Positions 42,665 to 54,258 are shown, counted from the first letter of the stretch. The stretch: 64,000 nt of DNA from an uncultured beta proteobacterium (GCA_903960915.1 CAJCCO010000087.1:1-64000), one strand, 5' to 3'. Notes: a model not told the origin generated them from the letters alone. Made by a program: numbers and translations.

Positions 42665-45600
42665 ATGACCAAGCAAGCCGTAGCCCCAGCCCTCGCGCAT
42701 TCGTCCACACGCTGGCAGTTTTGGATCGATCGTGGCGGCACATTCACCGACATCGTGGCCAAGCGGCCCGATGGCAGCTTGGTCACCCACAAGCTGTTGT
42801 CTGAAAACCCCGAGCAATACGGCGACGCGGCGATTGCAGGCATTCGCCACTTGCTGGGTTTGCAGCCTGGCCAAGCTATTTCGGCAGACCAGGTGGCGTG
42901 CGTGAAGATGGGCACCACCGTGGCCACCAATGCGTTGCTGGAGCGCAAGGGTGAACCCACGCTGCTGGTCACCACCCAGGGCTTCAGGGATGCCTTGCGC
43001 ATTGCCTACCAAAACAGGCCGCGCTTGTTTGACCGCCATATCGTGCTGCCGGAGTTGCTGTACCAAGAGGTACTGGAGGCGCGCGAACGCCTGGGTGCCC
43101 ACGGGGATGTGGTGCAAGCGCTGGACGAGGCGCATCTGCGGGCCGGTTTGGAGGCGGCCTTTGCGCGTGGCTTGAGCAGCGTGGCGGTGGTGTTCATGCA
43201 CGGCTACCGTTACACGGCGCACGAGCAAGCCGCCGCCGATGTGGCGCGCGCGGTGGGCTTCACCCAGGTGAGTACCTCCCACGGCACCAGCCCGATGATG
43301 AAGTTTGTCAGCCGTGGCGACACCACCGTGGTAGATGCCTATTTGTCGCCCATCCTGCAACGCTATGTGCACCAGGTGGCGGCAGAAATGCCTGGGGTAA
43401 AGCTGTATTTCATGCAGTCATCGGGGGGGCTGGCCGATGCCTTGGCTTTTCAGGGCAAAGACGCCATTCTTTCGGGGCCGGCCGGAGGCATTGTGGGCAT
43501 GGCCCGCACCGCTGAGTTGGCCCAGATGGAAGAAGCGCACGCACAAGGGGTGAAGGTGATTGGTTTTGACATGGGGGGTACGTCCACCGATGTGTCTCAC
43601 TATGCAGGTGAGTTTGAGCGCGAGTTTGAAACCCAGGTGGCCGGGGTGCGCATGCGGGCGCCCATGATGAGCATCCACACCGTGGCTGCAGGGGGTGGCT
43701 CCATTCTGAGCTTTGACGGTGCCCGCTTGCGCGTCGGGCCACAAAGTGCGGGCGCCAATCCCGGGCCGGCCAGCTACCGGCGCGGCGGCCCACTGACCGT
43801 GACCGATGCCAACGTGATGTTGGGCAAGTTGCAAGCCGCGTACTTTCCGCCCGTGTTTGGCCCGCACGCCAACGAGCCCTTGAACCATGCCGTGGTGGCG
43901 CAGCAATTTGACGCCTTGGCGCGCAGCATGCAGCGCACGCCCGTGGCGGTGGCCGAAGGTTTTGTGCAGATTGCGGTGCAGCAGATGGCAAACGCCATCA
44001 AGAAAATATCGGTCGCGCGGGGCTATGACGTAACCCGCTACACCTTGCAATGCTTTGGCGGCGCCGGTGGGCAACATGCCTGTCTGGTGGCCGACGCCCT
44101 GGGTATGACACGGGTATTGGTGCATCCCTTGGCGGGGGTGCTGTCGGCCTACGGCATGGGGCTGGCCGACCAAAATGTGATCCGCGAACAAACTATTGAA
44201 TTGCCTTTGGTGCAGGCCAACCTGGCCACGCTGACGCAGACCTTGGCGTCTCTTGAGGCAGCCGCCCGGCGCGAGTTGTTGCAGCAGCAAGCCATGTCCG
44301 GTCCGGCTTCAGTTTCGATGTCGGGGTCGGTGTCGGTTTCGGTGCGACGCAGTGTGCACGTGCGCTACCAGGGGAGCGACTCGGCCCTGCGTGTGCCCAT
44401 GGGCGAACTCGCTGACATCGTGGCGGCATTTGAGGCCGCCTACCGCCAGCGCTTTGCTTTTTTGATGACCGGCAAACCCTTGGTGGTGGAAGCGGTTTCG
44501 GTGGAGGTGCTGTTGCCCGGCGAGGCCCTGAGCGAGCAGCGCCATGCGGTGCAGCCCCTGCGCGCCGTACCCCGCCGCGACACCGTGCGCATGTACGCCG
44601 ACGGTGCCTGGCACGAAGCGGCACTGGTTGTGCGCGACGATTTGCAGGCGGGCGACGTGCTGTCAGGCCCTGCCATCGTGGTCGAGAAGAACGCCACCAC
44701 GGTGGTAGAACCCGGCTGGCAAGCGCGCCTGACCGCGCTGCACCACCTGGTATTGACCCGCCGCGAGGCGCGGACCGTGCGCTACGCCGCAGGCACGCAG
44801 GTTGACCCGGTGCTGCTGGAAGTGTTCAACAACCTGTTCATGAACATTGCCGAGCAAATGGGTTTGCAACTGCAAAACACGGCGCACTCGGTGAACATCA
44901 AAGAGCGCCTGGACTTTTCTTGTGCCTTGTTTGATGCCCAAGGCCAACTGATTGCCAATGCGCCCCACATGCCGGTGCACCTGGGGTCGATGGGTGAGAG
45001 CATCAAAACCGTGATACATGAGAACGCGGCCAGCATGCAGCCGGGCCATGTGTATGTGCTCAATGACCCGTACCACGGCGGTACGCACTTGCCCGACATT
45101 ACCGTCATCACGCCGGTGTACCTGGGCGCGGCGACGCAACCCAGCTTTTATGTCGGCTCACGCGGGCACCATGCCGACATGGGGGGCACCACGCCGGGCT
45201 CCATGCCGCCGTTTTCTACGTGCATTGAGGAAGAGGGCGTGCAGATCAACAACGTGCTGCTGGTCGAGCGCGGGGTGTTGCGTGAAGCCGAGATGCTGCG
45301 CCTGCTGCAAAGCGGTAACTACCCCAGCCGCAACCCGGCGCAAAACATGGCCGACCTGAAAGCGCAAATTGCTGCCAACGAAAAAGGTGCGCAAGAGCTG
45401 CGCAAGATGGTGGCGCAGTTTGGCCTGGACGTGGTGCAAGCCTACATGGGGCATGTGCAAGACAACGCTGAAGAGGCCGTGCGCCGGGTCATCACCCGCC
45501 TGCAGGACGGCCGGTTCACGCTGGACCTGGACAACGGCGCGCAGATTCAGGTGGCGATTCGCGTCAACGTGCCTGAGCGCACGGCGGAGATTGACTTCAC

Positions 45601-46363
45601 CGGCACCTCGGCACAGCAAGCCAACAATTTCAACGCCCCCAGCGCGGTCTGCATGGCTGCGGTGTTGTATGTGTTTCGCAGTTTGGTGGACGACGACATT
45701 CCACTCAACGCAGGTTGTTTGAAGCCCTTGCGAGTGACCATACCGGCGGGCTCCATGCTCAATCCCCATGCGCCGGCCGCCGTGGTGGCGGGCAATGTGG
45801 AGACCTCCACCTGCATCACCAATGCCCTGTTTGGCGCGCTGGGTGTGATGGCGGGCAGCCAGCCCACCATGAACAACTTTACTTTTGGCAACGCGCAGTA
45901 CCAGTACTACGAAACCATTGCCGGCGGCAGCGGTGCCGGTGTGCGGGTGGACGAGACCGGCCACGCTATTGGCGGCTTTGATGGCACAAGCGTGGTGCAA
46001 ACCCATATGACCAACTCGCGCCTGACGGACCCCGAGATTCTGGAGTTTCGTTTCCCCGTGCGCTTGCTGAGTTACGCCATTCGGGCGGGCTCAGGCGGCG
46101 CAGGTCGCTGGCAAGGGGGCGACGGCGGGGTGCGTCGCCTGGCGTTCTTGCAGCCGATGACGGCGGGTATCTTGTCCAACGGGCGTATTCATCCGGCCTT
46201 TGGCGTGGCCGGGGGCGAGGCGGGCGCGCCAGGCATTAACCGCGTGGTGCGCGTTTCGGGTGCGGTGGAAGCGCTGGGCCACATCGCCCAGGTTGAAATG
46301 GCCGTGGGCGATGTGTTTGAAATTCACACGCCAGGCGGCGGTGGTTACGGTCTGCAGGCGTGA
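42665..46363 (+). CDS. 5-Oxoprolinase/hydantoinase, fused A and B subunits
   Basis: A 1232-aa ATP-dependent amide-ring hydrolase. The HyuA-type half (about 15-690) starts [13 protein letters not shown] and has [15 protein letters not shown]. The HyuB-type half begins near 720 ([20 protein letters not shown]) and has [14 protein letters not shown] and a glycine-rich end ([24 protein letters not shown]). The fused arrangement is that of 5-oxoprolinase, which opens pyroglutamate to glutamate with ATP; hydantoins are an alternative substrate. A low-complexity Ser/Val segment lies at about 544-560. The peptide-import operon follows 183 bp downstream. Confidence 0.9.
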   Translation: MTKQAVAPALAHSSTRWQFWIDRGGTFTDIVAKRPDGSLVTHKLLSENPEQYGDAAIAGIRHLLGLQPGQAISADQVACVKMGTTVATNALLERKGEPTLLVTTQGFRDALRIAYQNRPRLFDRHIVLPELLYQEVLEARERLGAHGDVVQALDEAHLRAGLEAAFARGLSSVAVVFMHGYRYTAHEQAAADVARAVGFTQVSTSHGTSPMMKFVSRGDTTVVDAYLSPILQRYVHQVAAEMPGVKLYFMQSSGGLADALAFQGKDAILSGPAGGIVGMARTAELAQMEEAHAQGVKVIGFDMGGTSTDVSHYAGEFEREFETQVAGVRMRAPMMSIHTVAAGGGSILSFDGARLRVGPQSAGANPGPASYRRGGPLTVTDANVMLGKLQAAYFPPVFGPHANEPLNHAVVAQQFDALARSMQRTPVAVAEGFVQIAVQQMANAIKKISVARGYDVTRYTLQCFGGAGGQHACLVADALGMTRVLVHPLAGVLSAYGMGLADQNVIREQTIELPLVQANLATLTQTLASLEAAARRELLQQQAMSGPASVSMSGSVSVSVRRSVHVRYQGSDSALRVPMGELADIVAAFEAAYRQRFAFLMTGKPLVVEAVSVEVLLPGEALSEQRHAVQPLRAVPRRDTVRMYADGAWHEAALVVRDDLQAGDVLSGPAIVVEKNATTVVEPGWQARLTALHHLVLTRREARTVRYAAGTQVDPVLLEVFNNLFMNIAEQMGLQLQNTAHSVNIKERLDFSCALFDAQGQLIANAPHMPVHLGSMGESIKTVIHENAASMQPGHVYVLNDPYHGGTHLPDITVITPVYLGAATQPSFYVGSRGHHADMGGTTPGSMPPFSTCIEEEGVQINNVLLVERGVLREAEMLRLLQSGNYPSRNPAQNMADLKAQIAANEKGAQELRKMVAQFGLDVVQAYMGHVQDNAEEAVRRVITRLQDGRFTLDLDNGAQIQVAIRVNVPERTAEIDFTGTSAQQANNFNAPSAVCMAAVLYVFRSLVDDDIPLNAGCLKPLRVTIPAGSMLNPHAPAAVVAGNVETSTCITNALFGALGVMAGSQPTMNNFTFGNAQYQYYETIAGGSGAGVRVDETGHAIGGFDGTSVVQTHMTNSRLTDPEILEFRFPVRLLSYAIRAGSGGAGRWQGGDGGVRRLAFLQPMTAGILSNGRIHPAFGVAGGEAGAPGINRVVRVSGAVEALGHIAQVEMAVGDVFEIHTPGGGGYGLQA

Positions 46364-46546
46364 CCTGCTGACACCATCGTATTCCCTAGGTCAAGTGACC
46401 CTGTATCGCCCCCATAATGAACTTCGCTTAATTGTTGTGCGCTGCACGGTAAGCCTTGCTGGCCTTGAATAGGCATGCAACTTGCGTAGAGTTATTTAAA
46501 GTTAATTTTGAGATTTTATTTTTTGCGCCAGGAATCCACTTAGACC

Positions 46547-47551
46547 ATGTCCGAAACCCCCGTACCTGTCCTGCAGGTGAATCAACTGCAGACGCGCTTC
46601 AAGACGCGCAGCGGTGACGTGCACGCGGTCAACAATGTGAGCTTCGAACTCAAAGCAGGCGAACTGCTGGGCGTCGTGGGCGAAAGCGGCTCAGGCAAGT
46701 CGGTCACCATGATGTCGCTGCTGGGCTTGTTGCCCAGCCCGCCTGCGGTGGTCACGGGCGATTCCGTGATGTTCGACGGCCTGAACCTGCTGACCTGCAC
46801 CCCTGAGCAACTGCGTGCCATCCGCGGTGCGCGCATTGGGTTCATATTCCAAGACCCCATGACCTCCTTGAACCCGGTGTTCAACGTGGGCTTCCAGATC
46901 ATGGAGCCGCTGCGCAAGCACATGGGCCTGGACAAGTCGGCGGCGCGCCAGCGCGCGCAGGAGTTGCTGGAGTTGGTGGGCATTCCCGATGCAGCAGGCC
47001 GGCTGGATGACTTTCCGCACCAGTTTTCTGGCGGCATGCGCCAGCGCGTCATGATTGCCATTGCGCTGGCTTGCGACCCCCAGGTGCTGATTGCCGATGA
47101 GCCCACGACGGCGCTGGATGTCACCATTCAGGCGCAAATTCTTGAGCTGGTGCGTGAGTTGCGCCACAAGTTGGGCATGGCCATCATCTGGATCACCCAT
47201 GACTTGGGTGTCATTGCCGGCATTGCAGACCGTGCCATGGTCATGTACGGCGGACAAATTGTGGAGATGGCGCCGGTGCAGGAACTGTTTGCGCGGCCCA
47301 ACCACCCCTACACCCGCGCCCTGCTGAAAACGGTGCCGCGCCTCAATGGTGCGCGCGCGCCCAAACTGGAGGTGATTGAGGGGCAGCCGCCCATTCTGCG
47401 GGCTGCGCCTTCTTCCTGTGCGTTTCGCGCCCGTTGCTCGGTGGCGCTGGCACGTTGCGCGCTGGAAAATCCGCAGCGACAGATGGTTTCGCCCGGTCAC
47501 GATGTCGCCTGTTTTTGGGATCCCCTGACGGGAACAGAACGCCATGCTTGA
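46547..47551 (+). CDS. Oligopeptide ABC transporter ATP-binding protein (DppD-like)
   Basis: A 334-aa ABC ATPase. Walker A is GESGSGKS (residues 45-52), the signature is FSGGMRQR and Walker B is LIADEPTTALD. The C-terminal oligo/dipeptide extension (NHPYTRALLKTVPRLN, CAFRARC with clustered Cys) is typical. It is the first gene of a five-gene import operon; the next ATPase overlaps it by 8 bp. Confidence 0.94.
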   Translation: MSETPVPVLQVNQLQTRFKTRSGDVHAVNNVSFELKAGELLGVVGESGSGKSVTMMSLLGLLPSPPAVVTGDSVMFDGLNLLTCTPEQLRAIRGARIGFIFQDPMTSLNPVFNVGFQIMEPLRKHMGLDKSAARQRAQELLELVGIPDAAGRLDDFPHQFSGGMRQRVMIAIALACDPQVLIADEPTTALDVTIQAQILELVRELRHKLGMAIIWITHDLGVIAGIADRAMVMYGGQIVEMAPVQELFARPNHPYTRALLKTVPRLNGARAPKLEVIEGQPPILRAAPSSCAFRARCSVALARCALENPQRQMVSPGHDVACFWDPLTGTERHA

Positions 47552-48611
47552 AGCCCCCAACCTGTCTGGCTCGGCCAGTAGCACGGCCCCTACTGGCCAT
47601 ACCCCTGCGCCTATGGTGCAGGTGCGCGGCTTGAAAATGCACTTTCCCACCTACGCTGGTCTGTTGCGCCGTCGCTCGGGCGAGATCAAGGCCGTGGACG
47701 GCGTGAGTTTTGACATCCCGGCCGGCGAGACGCTGGGCCTGGTGGGCGAGTCCGGCTGCGGCAAATCCACCTGCGGGCGCGCCATGTTGCGCCTGTACGA
47801 GCCCACAGCGGGCCAAGTGATCATTGACGGCCAGGACGTGACGGCGGTTCGCCCCGAGGCGTTGCGCCAGTTGCGCCCCAACATGCAGATGGTGTTTCAA
47901 GACCCGCAGGCCAGCCTGAATCCGCGCATGAGCGTGGCCGCTATTGTGGGTGAGCCCCTGGTGGAGCACACCAAGCTAAGCAAAGCTGAGCAGCTGGCGC
48001 GCACGTATGAGTTGATGGACCAGGTCGGACTTAACCGCAATTTCGCCCACCGCTACCCGCATGAGTTTTCGGGCGGGCAGCGTCAGCGCATTGGCATTGC
48101 ACGGGCGCTGGCACTCAACCCCAAGTTCATCGTTTGCGACGAGCCCATCGCCGCGCTGGATGTGTCTATTCAGGCGCAAGTGGTCAATTTGCTGGAGAAC
48201 TTGCAACAGCGACTGGGCTTGACCTACCTGTTCATCAGCCACGATCTGTCCATGGTGCGCCACATTGCCAACCGCGTGGCGGTGATGTACCTGGGCCGCA
48301 TTGTGGAGTTGGCCCACCGCGACGCGCTGTACAACAAGCCGCTGCATCCGTACTCGCAGGCGCTGCTGTCGGCTGTGCCCGAGCCGGATCCGCAGACCGA
48401 GTCACGCCGCCAGCGCATTGTGCTGACCGGCGATGTCCCTTCGCCGGCAAATCCGCCCAAGGGCTGCGCCTTCAGCACGCGCTGTCCGCAGGCTATGGCG
48501 CAGTGCCACGTCAGCGCCCCTGTTTTGACCGAGGTAGAGCCTGGCCGCCAGGTGTCCTGCCATCTGTATTCGAATAACCATTTGACCGCTGAACCCACTG
48601 CGGCACATTGA
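47544..48611 (+). CDS. Oligopeptide ABC transporter ATP-binding protein (DppF-like)
   Basis: A 355-aa ABC ATPase, partner of the preceding one. Walker A is GESGCGKS (residues 68-75), signature SGGQRQR, Walker [13 protein letters not shown]. The C-terminal peptide-transporter extension has [17 protein letters not shown] and a Cys-containing CAFSTRC segment. A 27-residue Ser/Ala/Pro-rich N-terminal tail precedes the domain. Confidence 0.94.
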   Translation: MLEAPNLSGSASSTAPTGHTPAPMVQVRGLKMHFPTYAGLLRRRSGEIKAVDGVSFDIPAGETLGLVGESGCGKSTCGRAMLRLYEPTAGQVIIDGQDVTAVRPEALRQLRPNMQMVFQDPQASLNPRMSVAAIVGEPLVEHTKLSKAEQLARTYELMDQVGLNRNFAHRYPHEFSGGQRQRIGIARALALNPKFIVCDEPIAALDVSIQAQVVNLLENLQQRLGLTYLFISHDLSMVRHIANRVAVMYLGRIVELAHRDALYNKPLHPYSQALLSAVPEPDPQTESRRQRIVLTGDVPSPANPPKGCAFSTRCPQAMAQCHVSAPVLTEVEPGRQVSCHLYSNNHLTAEPTAAH

Positions 48612-48654
48612 TTTCCAAGCCCAACTCAACCCCTGCACCTAAAAGGAGACTCCA

Positions 48655-50349
48655 TTGAAAACTCGTCACTTACTTCTAGCGCTGGGCACCGCCCTGGCGC
48701 TGGCCCAGCCGGCGCTGGCGCAACGCGGCTCCAGCGGCCACGTCAACCTGATTTACTGGCAGGCACCGTCCATTCTTAACCCCTATTTGTCGGGTGGTAC
48801 CAAAGAGCTGGAGAGCGCCTCGCTGGTGCTCGAGCCCTTGATTCGGTTCAACGAAAAAGGCGAAATGGTGCCCTACCTGGTGGAAGAAGTTCCCACGGTG
48901 GCCAATGGCGGTTTTGCTGCTGACTTTAAAAGCATCACCTACAAGCTGAAAAAAGGCGTGAAGTGGTCTGACGGCACGCCGTTCACGGCCCAAGACGTGG
49001 TCTTCAGCCACGCTTACTGCACGGGCATCAAGGGTTGCGCCAAGGCCAACACGTTTGCCCCGGTCGACAAAGTGACCGCCGTGAACGACAACACCGTGCG
49101 CATTACCTTCAAGACCGCCAAGCCTTACCCGTATGACGTGTTTGGCGGCCCCACCACTCCGATTCTGCAAAAAGCGCAGTTCAACGAGTGCCTGGGTGAC
49201 AAGGCGCCTACCTGCACCAAGCAAAACTTCAACCCGGTGGGTACCGGTCCGTTCATGGTCAAGGAGTTCCGTCCGAACGACGTGATCCAGATGGTGGCCA
49301 ACCCCAACTACCGTGACCCGGCTAAACCAGCGTTTGCCACACTGACCCTCAAGGGCGGTGGCGATGCCGCTGCGGCTGGCCGTGCGGTGATGGAGACCGG
49401 CGAGTTTGACTACGCCTGGAACCTGCAATTGGCCCCCGACGTGCTGGCACGCATGGCCAAAGGCGGCAAAGGCAAGACCGTATCGGCCTTCGGCTCGCTG
49501 GTGGAGCGGATTGAAATGAATCTGACCGACCCATCGCCCAAGCATGGTGACTTGCGTTCTACCACCAAGCATCCGCACCCTTTCCTGACGGACGTTCGCG
49601 TACGTAAAGCGCTGTCCATGGCCATTGACCGCAATACGCTGGTTGAAATTGGTTACGGCCCAGCGGGTCGTCCCACCTGCAACCTGGTGCCCGCACCGGC
49701 TGCTTTTGCCTCGCCCAATACGGACTGCATCAAACATGATATGGCCGGTGCCAAGGCCTTGCTCGAGCAGGCCGGCTGGAAAGTAGGGGCCGATGGTGTG
49801 CGCGCCAAGGACGGCGTCAAGCTGGAAATTCAGTTCTTGACCGCGACCAACGCAGTGCGTCAAAACTTCCAGACCTTGATCAAGCAATGGTGGACCGAGC
49901 TGGGTGTGAAGACCGAGTTGCGCAATGTGTCGGCCTCGGTGTTCTTCGGTGGTGACCCAGGTTCTCCTGACACCTTCCAGAAGTTTTACGCCGACGTGGA
50001 GATGTACGCCAACAACTTTGACGGCACCGACCCCGAGAGCTACCTGGCCGAGCACGTGTGCGACAAAATTCCACGGCCTGAGAGCCAGTGGCAAGGCACC
50101 AACATGAACCGCTACTGCGACCCCGCCTATGACAAGTTGGTCAAGGAACTCAGCGCAGCTACCGGTGTCGAGAAGCGTGGCACTATTGCCAAGCGTCTCA
50201 ATGAAATGCTGACCAAAGATACCTACGTCGTGGTTCCTCTGGTGGACCGCGGCCGTATCTCGGCGCATTCCAACACCCTGGTGGGCGTGCTGCTCAACAC
50301 CTGGGACAGCGAACTGTGGAACGCTGCTGACTGGACCCGTAAGAAGTAA
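48655..50349 (+). CDS. Peptide ABC transporter substrate-binding protein
   Basis: A 564-aa periplasmic solute-binding protein of family 5 (DppA/OppA type). An AGGAG site lies 6 bp before a TTG start. The signal peptide (HLLLALGTALALAQPALA) ends near residue 22. The family segment LKKGVKWSDGTPFTAQDVVFS is clear, as is KALSMAIDRNTLVEIGYG. It probably binds peptides or peptide-like amides for the ATPases and permeases around it. Confidence 0.92.
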   Translation: MKTRHLLLALGTALALAQPALAQRGSSGHVNLIYWQAPSILNPYLSGGTKELESASLVLEPLIRFNEKGEMVPYLVEEVPTVANGGFAADFKSITYKLKKGVKWSDGTPFTAQDVVFSHAYCTGIKGCAKANTFAPVDKVTAVNDNTVRITFKTAKPYPYDVFGGPTTPILQKAQFNECLGDKAPTCTKQNFNPVGTGPFMVKEFRPNDVIQMVANPNYRDPAKPAFATLTLKGGGDAAAAGRAVMETGEFDYAWNLQLAPDVLARMAKGGKGKTVSAFGSLVERIEMNLTDPSPKHGDLRSTTKHPHPFLTDVRVRKALSMAIDRNTLVEIGYGPAGRPTCNLVPAPAAFASPNTDCIKHDMAGAKALLEQAGWKVGADGVRAKDGVKLEIQFLTATNAVRQNFQTLIKQWWTELGVKTELRNVSASVFFGGDPGSPDTFQKFYADVEMYANNFDGTDPESYLAEHVCDKIPRPESQWQGTNMNRYCDPAYDKLVKELSAATGVEKRGTIAKRLNEMLTKDTYVVVPLVDRGRISAHSNTLVGVLLNTWDSELWNAADWTRKK

Positions 50350-50440
50350 GACGACCTGAGCGGCCTCGATGGACAGGCTTTCTGCCCCGTCTGTCGATGG
50401 CTTGCCCTGGCGTCTGATTTCTATTTTTTGAATCGCAAGC

Positions 50441-51448
50441 ATGTTCACCTACACCCTTCGTCGACTTCTCATTGCCTTCCCGACGGTGTTGGTGATCAGC
50501 CTGGTCATCTTCATGTTGTTGGAGTTGGCGCCGGGCGACCCCATGGCGGACATGCCGCTCACTATTCCACCCGAGGTCAAGGCCAAGATGCGCGAAGCCT
50601 TGGGTCTGGACCAACCTTCCTGGGTGCGTTACCTGCTCTGGCTCAAACAATTCATGTGGGTCGAACCCCTGCACCTGTTTGACCACTGGTTTGGAACCGC
50701 CTATTCCGTTGACATGCAACGGGTTCTTTCCTGGCAAACACGCAGCCCGGTGACCGAACTGATTGCCCAACGCATGCCGCAAACTTTGTGGGTGGTGGGC
50801 ATGGGTTACCTGGTGGGTGTGGCCATTGCCCTCCCGATTGGCGTGATTTCTGCCTACCGGCAGTACAGCTGGTTTGACCAACTCGGCACGTTTGTGTCGA
50901 TGATCGGCTTTTCAGTACCCACCTTTTTTACAGGCGTGCTGTTGATTGTGGTGTTCTCCGTGCACCTGAATTGGCTGCCCTCAATTTACGACACCACGCT
51001 GGTGGTCAACTCGTGGGACACCTTTATTCTTCAAGCCAAACAGATGGTGATGCCGGTGACGGTGCTGGCGCTTTATAACGCGGCGCAGATCAGCCGCTTC
51101 CTGCGCGCCACCATGCTCGATAACCTGGGGCAGGACTATGTGCGCACCGCCCGCTCCAAGGGCATGACCGAGAAAGTGGTGGTGCTGGTGCATGTGCTGC
51201 GCAACTCGATGATTCCGGTGGTCACCGTGATTGCCTTGGGCGTGCCCACCATTTTTGCCGGCGCGATCATCACTGAGCAGGTCTTCAAGGTCAACGGCCT
51301 GGGCCAGCTGCTGATCAATGCGATTCAGTCCAACGATTTGCCCATGGTGCAAACATTGACCTTTATTTTTGCGGTGCTGATTGTGAGTTTCAACCTGTTG
51401 GCCGATGTGATTTACGGTGTGCTTGACCCAAGGATTCGTTATGACTGA
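50441..51448 (+). CDS. Peptide ABC transporter permease (DppB-like)
   Basis: A 335-aa inner-membrane permease. The first segment is LRRLLIAFPTVLVISLVIFMLLELAPGDP, as in DppB/OppB. The coupling motif region for the ATPases is YVRTARSKGMTEKVVVLVHVLRNS (EAA-type loop). It ends DVIYGVLDPRIRYD and overlaps the next permease by 8 bp. Confidence 0.94.
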   Translation: MFTYTLRRLLIAFPTVLVISLVIFMLLELAPGDPMADMPLTIPPEVKAKMREALGLDQPSWVRYLLWLKQFMWVEPLHLFDHWFGTAYSVDMQRVLSWQTRSPVTELIAQRMPQTLWVVGMGYLVGVAIALPIGVISAYRQYSWFDQLGTFVSMIGFSVPTFFTGVLLIVVFSVHLNWLPSIYDTTLVVNSWDTFILQAKQMVMPVTVLALYNAAQISRFLRATMLDNLGQDYVRTARSKGMTEKVVVLVHVLRNSMIPVVTVIALGVPTIFAGAIITEQVFKVNGLGQLLINAIQSNDLPMVQTLTFIFAVLIVSFNLLADVIYGVLDPRIRYD

Positions 51449-52367
51449 GGCCACCCTGCCCCCCGCCACCGTCGAGCAGGCAGAACGCCCGCCGCGCAGC
51501 CAATGGCTTGATGTGTGGGACCAGTTCAAGTCGCACAAAGGCGCCCTGGCCGGCGCCGGCGTATTTATCGCCATTCTGTTGTTCATTTTCATAGGCCCCT
51601 TGTTGTGGAAGACCGACCCCGGCTATGCCAACTTGCTGATGCGCAACAAGGAACCCAGCGCCCAGTTTCCGTTTGGTACCGATGAACTGGGCCGGGATTT
51701 GCTGGCGCGGCTGATGGCCGGCGGCAAGGTGTCGCTGGCGGTAGGCTTGACGGCCATGTCCATTTCGCTGTTGCTGGGCACGGTCATTGGCGTCAGCGCC
51801 GGTTTCTTCAAGCGCCTGGATGGCCCCTTGATGCGCCTGACCGATCTGTTTCTGGCGCTGCCCTTGTTGCCGCTGCTGCTGGTGATGGTGATGCTGTTTC
51901 GTGAACCGCTGGCACTCAAACTCGGGCCAGAGATGGGTATCTTTTTGCTGATGGTGCTGGCCATTGGCGCCACTTCCTGGATGCAGACGGCGCGCATTGT
52001 GCGCGGTGAGGTGCTGGCGCTGAAGGAGCGTGAGTTTGTGCTGGCGGCCCGCTCCATTGGGGCGCCGCCCCTGCGCATGATTTTGCGGCACATCTTGCCC
52101 AACACCCTGAGTCCCATCATGGTGGCGGCCGCTTTGGGTATTGCCAGCGCCATCATCGTGGAGAGCGCGCTGTCGTTCCTGGGGTTGGGTTTTCCGCCAG
52201 ACTTTCCGACCTGGGGCCGCTTGCTGTTTGACGCAGTCGACCACCTGCAGGATTACCCCAACCGGGTCTTGCTGCCCGGCCTGGCCATCTCGCTGACCGT
52301 GCTGTCGGTGAACTACATTGGCGACGGCCTGCGCGACGCGCTGGATCCGCGCATTCGCGGGCGCTAA
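51441..52367 (+). CDS. Peptide ABC transporter permease (DppC-like)
   Basis: A 316-aa permease, partner of the preceding one. It has an N-terminal cytosolic tail, the FGTDELGRDLLARLMAGGKVSLAVG block and the EAA-type loop FVLAARSIGAPPLRMILRHILPN. It ends DALDPRIRGR. The stop overlaps the convergent carboxypeptidase gene by 4 bp. Confidence 0.94.
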   Translation: MTEATLPPATVEQAERPPRSQWLDVWDQFKSHKGALAGAGVFIAILLFIFIGPLLWKTDPGYANLLMRNKEPSAQFPFGTDELGRDLLARLMAGGKVSLAVGLTAMSISLLLGTVIGVSAGFFKRLDGPLMRLTDLFLALPLLPLLLVMVMLFREPLALKLGPEMGIFLLMVLAIGATSWMQTARIVRGEVLALKEREFVLAARSIGAPPLRMILRHILPNTLSPIMVAAALGIASAIIVESALSFLGLGFPPDFPTWGRLLFDAVDHLQDYPNRVLLPGLAISLTVLSVNYIGDGLRDALDPRIRGR

Positions 52368-54046
52368 GCCAGCGTCAGGCTGGCGCGCACCGTGCCGGCT
52401 TTTTCGTGCTTCACCTCAACCTGCACCGTGCTGCCGCTGGCAGCGCGTACCACCCACTGCATTTTGGCGCGGTCGCCTGTGGGCGAATGGTCGGTCCAGA
52501 AACTGACCAGCGACTGCTTGTAAGCCCGGCCTTCAAGCTCGCCGGCATGGGTGCGCAGGTCGCCGGCCATGAGTTCGGCGCCTGGCGGCAGGGTCAGCTC
52601 AGCCACCAAGCCGCGTGACTGTTTGCGCTGCAAGGCGCGCTTTGAAACATACGAGGGCAAGTGGCCGGTGTTTTGAACCCCCACTTCAATCTGGTAGACG
52701 CCCGTCCCAAGCAGCGTGCAGGTGGCATGCGTCAGCGTGAGTTTGGGTGAGGTCAGCGCGTTCCACAGCAACCAGTCGGGGAAGCGGGCAATTTCTTTCT
52801 CCAGCAAATGCGGCGGTGGATTGCGAAAGGCGTAAATTTTGTCCCAGCCACCAATTTCCACAGGCCCGAGCTGCGGGTGCTCGAAGGGGTACCAGTCCAC
52901 ATGGCCTTTGCCCTCGAGCGCGGTGTCGGACCAGGCCAGCAGCTTGAGGTCGTCACTGACCGGGTGGTCGCGAAACCAGTCAATGTACTTGTAGTTGGTG
53001 ATGCCGGCCTCGCGCATGGGGCACCAGATTTCAACCGTCCATTTGTACAGGCCTAGGTGCTCATAAATCCAGTCAAAGCCGCCGGTGGTGATTTCTTTGG
53101 GGTGGTAGCGAAATTCTTCGTAGGTACTGATGGCCGGGTAGCCGGTGAGTTCGGTGCCTTTGTCGCCTTGGGCTTTGAAGACCCACAGGTCTTCGGCCGC
53201 CATGTCCACGTCGGGGGTGCCAGAGAACGGGCGCAGCAGTACGCCGCTCCAGGTGTGGAAGGTGACACCGCCGGTGATGTTGGTGTGGTGGGTGATGAAC
53301 TGCACCACGCAGCGCACCTCGGGCTCGGAGGTGGGGTAGGGGCCGGCGCCGAGTTGCTCGAATTCCTGGCGCCATTGCGCCGGAAAGTTGCGGTTCAGGT
53401 CGAGGCCTTCGAGGTCGCGGTTCACCTTGAGCATGAAGCCGTCGTAATCGCGCACAAAACCTTCGGGCAGGATGCGGTAGTAGGTGCTGCCTTCTTCAGT
53501 GGGCTCACGCGCCACCATCAGGCGCGGTTCGTCGGGGTGGCACTTCCAGGGGCCGTTGCTGTCTTTCAGACGCATGGACAGAATGCGGCCATCGCCGTCC
53601 ACATCGCCAGTGTCCAGGCCGTCGACCGGGTCTTCGTCATACGGGTAGGGGCGGGTGGAGGAGCGGACAATTTTTGGCGGGTCTTGCATGGCCCACTCGG
53701 CGCCATCGGGGTTCATGCGCGGGCAGATGTAGAAGGCGCGGGTGTCTAGGCAGCGGGTAACGGTCTCGCGCTGGCCATAGTCGCGCGTGAGGGTGTCCAA
53801 CAGGTACAGCGCTGCCGCACCGCCCGCGAGCTCACTGGCGTGGATGTTGGCGTCTACCCAGTAAGCCGGTTTGTCCTCGGCCGGTCCCGTGTCCTGGTTG
53901 GTGACGGTGAGCACCCAGATGTCACGTCCTTCATGGCTTTTGCCCACGCTCTCGATGCTCAGCAAGCGGGGGTAGGTTTGCACCAGCTGTTGCAACAGGG
54001 CGGTGAACTCGTCGTAGCGGTAGTAACGGTTGTAAGCAATGGTCAT
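52364..54046 (-). CDS. M14-family zinc carboxypeptidase
   Basis: A 560-aa carboxypeptidase-A-like enzyme. Zinc ligands are His69 and Glu72 (NIHASE) and His264 (FHTWSG); the catalytic Glu is Glu339 (WTVEIW). The DLNRNFP block (216-222) binds substrate. An Asp-rich insertion (DTGDVDGDGRI, 145-155) may bind calcium. The C-terminal 150 residues form an all-beta extension. No signal peptide is seen, so it may act in the cytosol on imported peptides. It faces the import operon. Confidence 0.88.
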   Translation of the reverse strand: MTIAYNRYYRYDEFTALLQQLVQTYPRLLSIESVGKSHEGRDIWVLTVTNQDTGPAEDKPAYWVDANIHASELAGGAAALYLLDTLTRDYGQRETVTRCLDTRAFYICPRMNPDGAEWAMQDPPKIVRSSTRPYPYDEDPVDGLDTGDVDGDGRILSMRLKDSNGPWKCHPDEPRLMVAREPTEEGSTYYRILPEGFVRDYDGFMLKVNRDLEGLDLNRNFPAQWRQEFEQLGAGPYPTSEPEVRCVVQFITHHTNITGGVTFHTWSGVLLRPFSGTPDVDMAAEDLWVFKAQGDKGTELTGYPAISTYEEFRYHPKEITTGGFDWIYEHLGLYKWTVEIWCPMREAGITNYKYIDWFRDHPVSDDLKLLAWSDTALEGKGHVDWYPFEHPQLGPVEIGGWDKIYAFRNPPPHLLEKEIARFPDWLLWNALTSPKLTLTHATCTLLGTGVYQIEVGVQNTGHLPSYVSKRALQRKQSRGLVAELTLPPGAELMAGDLRTHAGELEGRAYKQSLVSFWTDHSPTGDRAKMQWVVRAASGSTVQVEVKHEKAGTVRASLTLA

Positions 54047-54258
54047 GCGGGGGTCCGATGGGTGGAGCAGATGAGTGGGCAGAGGGGTCTGTCAGTTAGG
54101 CCGTTGAGTGTGGCTAGGATACCCCGCTTGTCAGGTCCTGAACATAGGTAGTGGTGCGCAGAGGCGTCGTGCCAGGAGGTGTGATTGAATAGGGGCTGCC
54201 TAAAACGCTAACCGCCTAATCGCCTAACCGCCCCATGCCTATTTCAAGGAGTGAGCCC

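Noticed and set aside
48676-50448. Minus-strand ORF (590 codons) opposite the peptide-binding protein
   Set aside because: The sense frame has a signal peptide and family-5 binding-protein blocks. The antisense frame is an artefact of codon bias.
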